64,000 bases of DNA from Bacteroidota bacterium (GTDB lineage Bacteria > Bacteroidota > Bacteroidia > B-17B0 > Aurantibacillaceae), in NCBI GenBank assembly GCA_963169355.1, contig CAUJCR010000028.1, positions 1 through 64,000 of the forward strand. The letters are read 5' to 3'. This document shows, in pieces, positions 59,442 through 64,000 of the stretch; position 1 is the first letter of the stretch, and each line of letters opens with the position of its first letter. The notes under the pieces are model-generated. The model saw only the letters and a program-made list of their open reading frames with translations. It did not search any database and was not told where the DNA came from. The translations under genes were made by a program, and so were the position numbers.

Positions 59442-62270
59442 ATGAGTTCAACACAAAAAAAGAAAAGTCTATTTAGTCGAATTATGAAATGGTCAGGCAT
59501 TTCAGTATTAGTTTTAATTCTTTTAATTATGATTGCCCCATTTTTATTTAAAGATAAAATAGTAGCAATTGTAAAAGAAGAAGCTAATAAAAACCTGAAT
59601 GCTAAAGTTGATTTTGGCGATTTCGACCTTACTCTTTTCACAACATTCCCTGATTTTAGATTTAAAATTCAAAATGTAAGTGTTATTAATGTTGAACCAT
59701 TTAAAGGTGATACCTTAGCCTATATTAAAGAACTTTCGTTCGATTTAAACTTAATGAGTGTTATTAGCGGTAGTCAGTATCAAGTAAACTCATTAATTAT
59801 TAATGAACCAAAAATAAATGGTATTGTGATGCACGATGGCAAGGCTAACTGGGATATTACAAAACCAAGTACCGATACTACTACCACTCAACCAACAAGC
59901 GACGAACCAACCAAATTTGCTTTAAAATTAAAGGCGCTTGAAATTGCACATGCCAACATAAAGTATGATGACATGCAGGGTAATATGTTAGCCATTATAA
60001 AAGATATGAATTACACTATGAGTGGCGATTTTACTCAAGATGTTTTTACTATGAAAAACTTGTTAGAAATTGCTGAATTAACTTATAAAATGGATGGTGT
60101 AGGCTATTTAACAAAAGCTAAAACACGTTTTAAGGCCGATTTAGATATGGATATGCCTAAAATGAAATTTACATTTAAAGAAAATGAATTTGGATTAAAT
60201 GATTTATTATTAGCTTTTGATGGTTTTGTTGAAATGCCAAAAGAGGATATTACTATGGATTTAAAATTTGGCACTAAACAAACAGAGTTTAAATCTATTT
60301 TATCCTTAATACCAAGTGTGTACTCTAAAGATTTTGCCAATGTAAAAACAGCAGGTAAATTAAAATTAGATGGATTTGCAAAGGGAACATTACATAGTGA
60401 AAAAGACAGCACCAAAAACACCTATCCAAGTTTTGATTTGAAATTATTAATAGCCGATGCGATGTTTAAATACCCATCATTACCAAAATCGGTTAATAAC
60501 ATAAATATAGATGTGCATGTGGCTAATGAGAAAAACTATTTAGATGCAACCACTATTGATGTAAATAAATTTCATATCGAAATGGCAGGAAATCCAGTAG
60601 ATTTTTGGGCTCATGTAAAAACTCCCATTTCCGATCCTGCTGTTGATGCAAATGTTAAAGGAACTATTAATTTATCATCAGTAAAAGAATTTATTCCGTT
60701 AGAAAAAGGCGATGAAATGAGCGGTATTATCAAAGCCGATATTTCGGCAGCTGGCAGAATGAGTAGCCTAGATAAAAAAGAATATGATAAATTTAAAATG
60801 GGAGGTAGTTTAGAAATTGACAAGATGAACTATAAAACAACTTCCCTACCCTATGATGTATTGCTCAATACCATGAAAATGAATTTCACTAATCAATATG
60901 TGGAGTTAGCTGCATTTGATGCCTTAATGGGAAAATCGGATGTGAAAGCCAATGGAAAAATAGAGAACTTTATGCAATACGTATTTAAAGATTCATTAAT
61001 AAAAGGTGCATTTAATGTGCAATCTAACTTAATGGACTTAAATCAATTAATGGCATCAGATGCTAGTACTACTACCGCTACTCAAACCACAACAACTACT
61101 GCTGATACAGCGGCTATGAGCGTAATAGAAGTACCTGGGAATATTGATTTTACGTTAAATGCACAACTTAATAAAGTATTATATGACAATCTTACTATTG
61201 ACAATATGCTTGGTAACATTGTGATAAGAAATAAAAAAGTTGATATGACTAATTTAAAGTTAGGATTATTAGGCGGTAATGTATTAATGAATGGTTATTA
61301 TGAAACAACTAATCCTAAAAAGCCATCGGTTGATTTAACCTTTAAGGTTGATAATTTTGATATTCAAAAAACATTTAATGCCTTTAACACCGTGCAAAAA
61401 CTAGCACCAATTGGGCAATATGCTAAAGGTATGTTTACAGCTACATTAGAAAACTTTAAAGCAGAGTTAGACCACACCATGTCGCCAATTTTATCAACCC
61501 TAAAAGGAAATGGTGTATTTAAAACAAATAGCGTATCCGTTGGTGGATTTCCAGCTTTTGTAAAACTTGGAGAGGCGCTTAAAATTGAGCAATTAAAAAA
61601 CATGACAATACAAAACGTCGTAGCTGATTATGAGTTTAAAGATGGAAGAGTAGCACTTAGAAATCCAGTAAAAGTAAAAATAGATAAGATAAGCGCAGAT
61701 ATTACTGGCTCTACAGGCTTTGACCAAACAATTGACTATAATTGGAAAATGGATGTGCCTACTGAAATTTTTGGTTCACAAGCTAATACCATAGCTGCTG
61801 GATTATTAGGACAAGCCAATGCAGCCTTAGGTTCAAATGTAGCTTTACCTAAAAATATTAAAGTAAATGTAGGATTTGGCGGTACGGTAACTAATCCAAC
61901 AATTAAAACAGGTACTAAAGCAGGTGAAGGTGCTACCACATTAAAAGACCAAGTGGTAAGTAACGTAAAAGATAAAGCAAATGAAGAGGCTCAAAAAATA
62001 TTAGCCGATGCCCAAGCCCAAGTTGCAAAAATGAAAGCCGATGCTCAAGCCGCTGCCGATAAATTGAAAGCAGAAGCTTATGCCGAAGCCGATAAGCAAG
62101 TGGAACAAGTAAGCAACCCACTTGCTAAAATAGCTGCCAAGAAAGCAGCTGAGTTAGCGAAAAAAGAAGCCGATAAAAAAGCGCAAAAGATATTAGACGA
62201 TGCCGAAGCTAAAAGTCAAAAAACGTTAGAAGATGCTAAAGCAAGAAGCGCCGCAGCTGCTGGTAAATAG
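59442..62270 (+). CDS. AsmA-like inner-membrane/periplasmic protein
   Basis: A 942-residue protein with one TM near the N-terminus (~17-40: GISVLVLILLIMIAPFLF), then AsmA-like repeating beta-strands (~60-810: DFGDFDLTLFTTFPDFRFKIQNV, LTFKVDNFDIQKTFNAFN) and a C-terminal ~110-residue Ala/Lys/Glu/Asp-rich coiled coil. AsmA-like proteins move phospholipids between membranes. In Bacteroidota these proteins of ~900 residues are common. Function here inferred. Convergent with the next gene. Confidence 0.9.
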   Translation: MSSTQKKKSLFSRIMKWSGISVLVLILLIMIAPFLFKDKIVAIVKEEANKNLNAKVDFGDFDLTLFTTFPDFRFKIQNVSVINVEPFKGDTLAYIKELSFDLNLMSVISGSQYQVNSLIINEPKINGIVMHDGKANWDITKPSTDTTTTQPTSDEPTKFALKLKALEIAHANIKYDDMQGNMLAIIKDMNYTMSGDFTQDVFTMKNLLEIAELTYKMDGVGYLTKAKTRFKADLDMDMPKMKFTFKENEFGLNDLLLAFDGFVEMPKEDITMDLKFGTKQTEFKSILSLIPSVYSKDFANVKTAGKLKLDGFAKGTLHSEKDSTKNTYPSFDLKLLIADAMFKYPSLPKSVNNINIDVHVANEKNYLDATTIDVNKFHIEMAGNPVDFWAHVKTPISDPAVDANVKGTINLSSVKEFIPLEKGDEMSGIIKADISAAGRMSSLDKKEYDKFKMGGSLEIDKMNYKTTSLPYDVLLNTMKMNFTNQYVELAAFDALMGKSDVKANGKIENFMQYVFKDSLIKGAFNVQSNLMDLNQLMASDASTTTATQTTTTTADTAAMSVIEVPGNIDFTLNAQLNKVLYDNLTIDNMLGNIVIRNKKVDMTNLKLGLLGGNVLMNGYYETTNPKKPSVDLTFKVDNFDIQKTFNAFNTVQKLAPIGQYAKGMFTATLENFKAELDHTMSPILSTLKGNGVFKTNSVSVGGFPAFVKLGEALKIEQLKNMTIQNVVADYEFKDGRVALRNPVKVKIDKISADITGSTGFDQTIDYNWKMDVPTEIFGSQANTIAAGLLGQANAALGSNVALPKNIKVNVGFGGTVTNPTIKTGTKAGEGATTLKDQVVSNVKDKANEEAQKILADAQAQVAKMKADAQAAADKLKAEAYAEADKQVEQVSNPLAKIAAKKAAELAKKEADKKAQKILDDAEAKSQKTLEDAKARSAAAAGK

Positions 62271-62272
62271 TT

Positions 62273-63280
62273 CTAGTAATACTGGTAATCTAATTTAATA
62301 ATACGCATGGTTTTATTATTCGTGTCGCGAATAATATATGAGGTGAGTTTTTTATTGGTATCGGTTATATAACTTATTTCTTTTTGTAAAACACCATTTC
62401 TAAATTGCTTTTCGGTTAATAAGCAATCGTTAGCATCGTATTCATAAGTACGACTCAATTCTAATTCTCCATTACTATTACTCTTATAAACAGCACTGGT
62501 AAGTTGGCCTTTAGCGTTATACGAAAACTGGCTGTTTTGCATAATCCAAGTTACAATATATTGCTCATTGATGGAGGTAAGTTGACCAGCATCATTTGTA
62601 TTAAAAATAATCTCTTTATAAGAGCGTCCTTCGTTATTTTGACAAATCTTTTTGTATTGATTTTTTCCAGTAACTTGGTATTTATACGATTCTTCACTTA
62701 ATATAAATTGCCCGCCCAGCTTAAATTCCGATTTAATTTCTGACACATTGGTTTCTTTACAGCGCTTTTCCTTTTCCATCTTACCATCCAAGGAATATTC
62801 ATAATAATAACTTTCGTAATACGGTCCATCATTGTAGCGTTTTAATTTTAAGAGGTTGCTATCATTATAAAAATAAACCGTAGATGTAGTATCATAGAGG
62901 TATTCGTTTTTAGTATAAGTATTGCCATTACTAACTTTTCGATGATTTCTATACACAGGCGCTGAGTGGTATTCTTTTTCAATTGTTTTAATAATAGTAG
63001 TGTAATAAAAGCGACTTAATAAACCTTTTTGATTAAATTCATAAAAATGCGACAAGCCTTTTTCTTCGGCCACTTGCATATCTTTTTTATCAATAATTTG
63101 AAAAGTTATTGATTTAATTTTTTGCGATTGAATATATTGATGATTAAACGGTAATTGACTCTCAAAAGCGGCTTCGGCCTTAGGCAATAAAGTTTGTGAA
63201 ACAGCCGAATAACAAATACCTATTAATATAAAAATAATTAATTTGTAGTACTGTTTTATGTTATGTGATTGATTTGTCAA
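62273..63280 (-). CDS. Secreted YD-repeat-like protein of unknown function
   Basis: A 335-residue protein with a signal peptide (hydrophobic 13-28, SAVSQ) and recurring beta-hairpins of the YD/Rhs type: YEFNQKGLLSRFYYT, YEYSLDGKMEKEKRC, FSYNAKGQLTSAVY, YEYDANDCLLTEKQF. No toxin or core domain, so it is a small repeat protein, not a full Rhs. Convergent with the AsmA-like gene with only 2 bp between stops (TAG TTCTAG). Confidence 0.75.
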   Translation of the reverse strand: MTNQSHNIKQYYKLIIFILIGICYSAVSQTLLPKAEAAFESQLPFNHQYIQSQKIKSITFQIIDKKDMQVAEEKGLSHFYEFNQKGLLSRFYYTTIIKTIEKEYHSAPVYRNHRKVSNGNTYTKNEYLYDTTSTVYFYNDSNLLKLKRYNDGPYYESYYYEYSLDGKMEKEKRCKETNVSEIKSEFKLGGQFILSEESYKYQVTGKNQYKKICQNNEGRSYKEIIFNTNDAGQLTSINEQYIVTWIMQNSQFSYNAKGQLTSAVYKSNSNGELELSRTYEYDANDCLLTEKQFRNGVLQKEISYITDTNKKLTSYIIRDTNNKTMRIIKLDYQYY

Positions 63281-63423
63281 TTTCTATTACTTAACCTATT
63301 ATACCCTTCAATATTAATAGTAAGAGAAAGGTTAAGTAAAACAAATATCTTATTTGAAATCATTCATTCGTGCCAAAATTTGTAAAGTCATTAACACTTT
63401 TACCAACAATAAAAAATGATTGT

Positions 63424-64000
63424 TTACAATGGATAATACACTACCTTTTTTGTTTCAAAAAAAGGTTCCTCAAAGTAATCTTGTAAATTATAAAATTTAG
63501 CTTTATGATAAAACGCACCAAATTCTTCTTTTAAATCGCCGCCTTTTAAATAAAGGATGCCATTGGGTAAGTCGTTAAAACTATTTTTAGATGCTTTAGT
63601 TCGTACCCAATTATAAAACTCAGGAAAAGCGGTTACGGCTCTACTAATTATAAAATCGTAAGCTAGTTTTATTTTCTCTGCACGTTCGTGTTGTGCGGTT
63701 AAATTAGTTAGTCCAATGGATGTTGCTACTTCATTTACCACTTTAATTTTTTTTCCAATTGAGTCCACCAAATGAAATGAACACTCAGGAAATAAAATAG
63801 CTAATGGAATACCAGGAAATCCTCCGCCACAACCTACATCTAGCAAGCGGGTGTGGGGTTTAAACTGAATTACTTTAGCAATACCTAAAGAGTGCAAGAC
63901 ATGATGTTCGTATAAAAGTTCGCTATCTTTTCTCGAAATCACATTAATTTGAGCATTCCAATAAGTATATAAATCATACAATTGCTCAAACTGCTGCTGT
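63424..64000 (-). CDS. rsmG: 16S rRNA (guanine527-N7)-methyltransferase, 5' truncated by window edge
   Basis: Methylates G527 of 16S rRNA using SAM. The visible ~191 residues run off the right edge: the frame stays open upstream of the TTG at 63981 (QQQFEQLYDLYTYW), which fits the family's N-terminus, so that TTG is not the start. It has WNAQINVISRKD, SAM motif LLDVGCGGGFPGIPLAI, and the PTKS-like region as usual. The 5' part is missing. Confidence 0.93.
   Translation of the reverse strand, partial: QQQFEQLYDLYTYWNAQINVISRKDSELLYEHHVLHSLGIAKVIQFKPHTRLLDVGCGGGFPGIPLAILFPECSFHLVDSIGKKIKVVNEVATSIGLTNLTAQHERAEKIKLAYDFIISRAVTAFPEFYNWVRTKASKNSFNDLPNGILYLKGGDLKEEFGAFYHKAKFYNLQDYFEEPFFETKKVVYYPL

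Overview
The window is a gene-dense, AT-rich chromosomal stretch from a member of the Bacteroidota. The evidence is: type IX secretion (T9SS) C-terminal sorting domains, gldD, porZ and a PorE-like protein; a TonB-dependent receptor paired with a DUF4249 lipoprotein; many short SPII lipoproteins; fused E1 alpha/beta keto-acid dehydrogenase; type B ribosomal protein L31; and promoters of the Bacteroidota form TTTG-N19-TAnnTTTG in front of tRNA and ribosomal protein genes. I cannot resolve the order or genus from the sequence alone. Both window ends cut through genes: a repeat-rich T9SS cargo protein at the left and rsmG at the right.

Layout. 1-6.4 kb: end of a 75-residue-repeat T9SS cargo, a UvrD/PcrA helicase, ssb-gldD, and a secreted protein of unknown function. 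6.5-15.6 kb: M49 dipeptidyl-peptidase III lipoprotein, tRNA-Arg(CCG), porZ-recO, TerC, GT9 glycosyltransferase, dapD, a tRNA-Arg(ACG)/tRNA-Met pair and a ParE-type toxin-antitoxin module. 15.8-22.2 kb: TonB receptor/DUF4249 pair, kdnB-kdnA (8-amino-Kdo synthesis), a small unknown gene and tRNA-Lys. 22.3-36.2 kb: envelope and housekeeping genes (rhodanese, beta-barrel, sucD, M48 protease, methyltransferase, a TolA-like Ala/Lys/Glu-rich repeat protein, FAD oxidoreductase, L31, glycosyltransferase, CocE-like hydrolase, DUF2147). 36.2-43.1 kb: E1 fusion, gatB, secreted MsrB-MsrA, NlpC/P60, a polytopic membrane protein. 43.1-47.9 kb: an operon of tatA followed by five peptidyl-prolyl isomerase genes. 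48-54 kb: smpB, a small lipoprotein, pckA, a large GH18 T9SS cargo, and rpmH. 54-64 kb: ABC exporter, TPR protein, PorE-like OmpA protein, AsmA-like protein, an unknown secreted protein and rsmG.

A theme is cell-envelope biogenesis. Outer-membrane secretion (gldD, porZ, PorE-like), two T9SS cargoes, LPS sugar modification (kdnAB, GT9, GT4), periplasmic folding (five PPIases), oxidative repair of secreted protein (MsrBA) and peptidoglycan/OM maintenance (NlpC, OmpA, AsmA, TPR) together make up a large share of the genes. The parts most worth follow-up are the tatA-linked prolyl isomerase cluster, kdnAB, the PorE-like gene neighbourhood and two long tandem-repeat coding regions. I found no CRISPR array, insertion sequence, prophage or integrase, and no clear-cut novel defence system.
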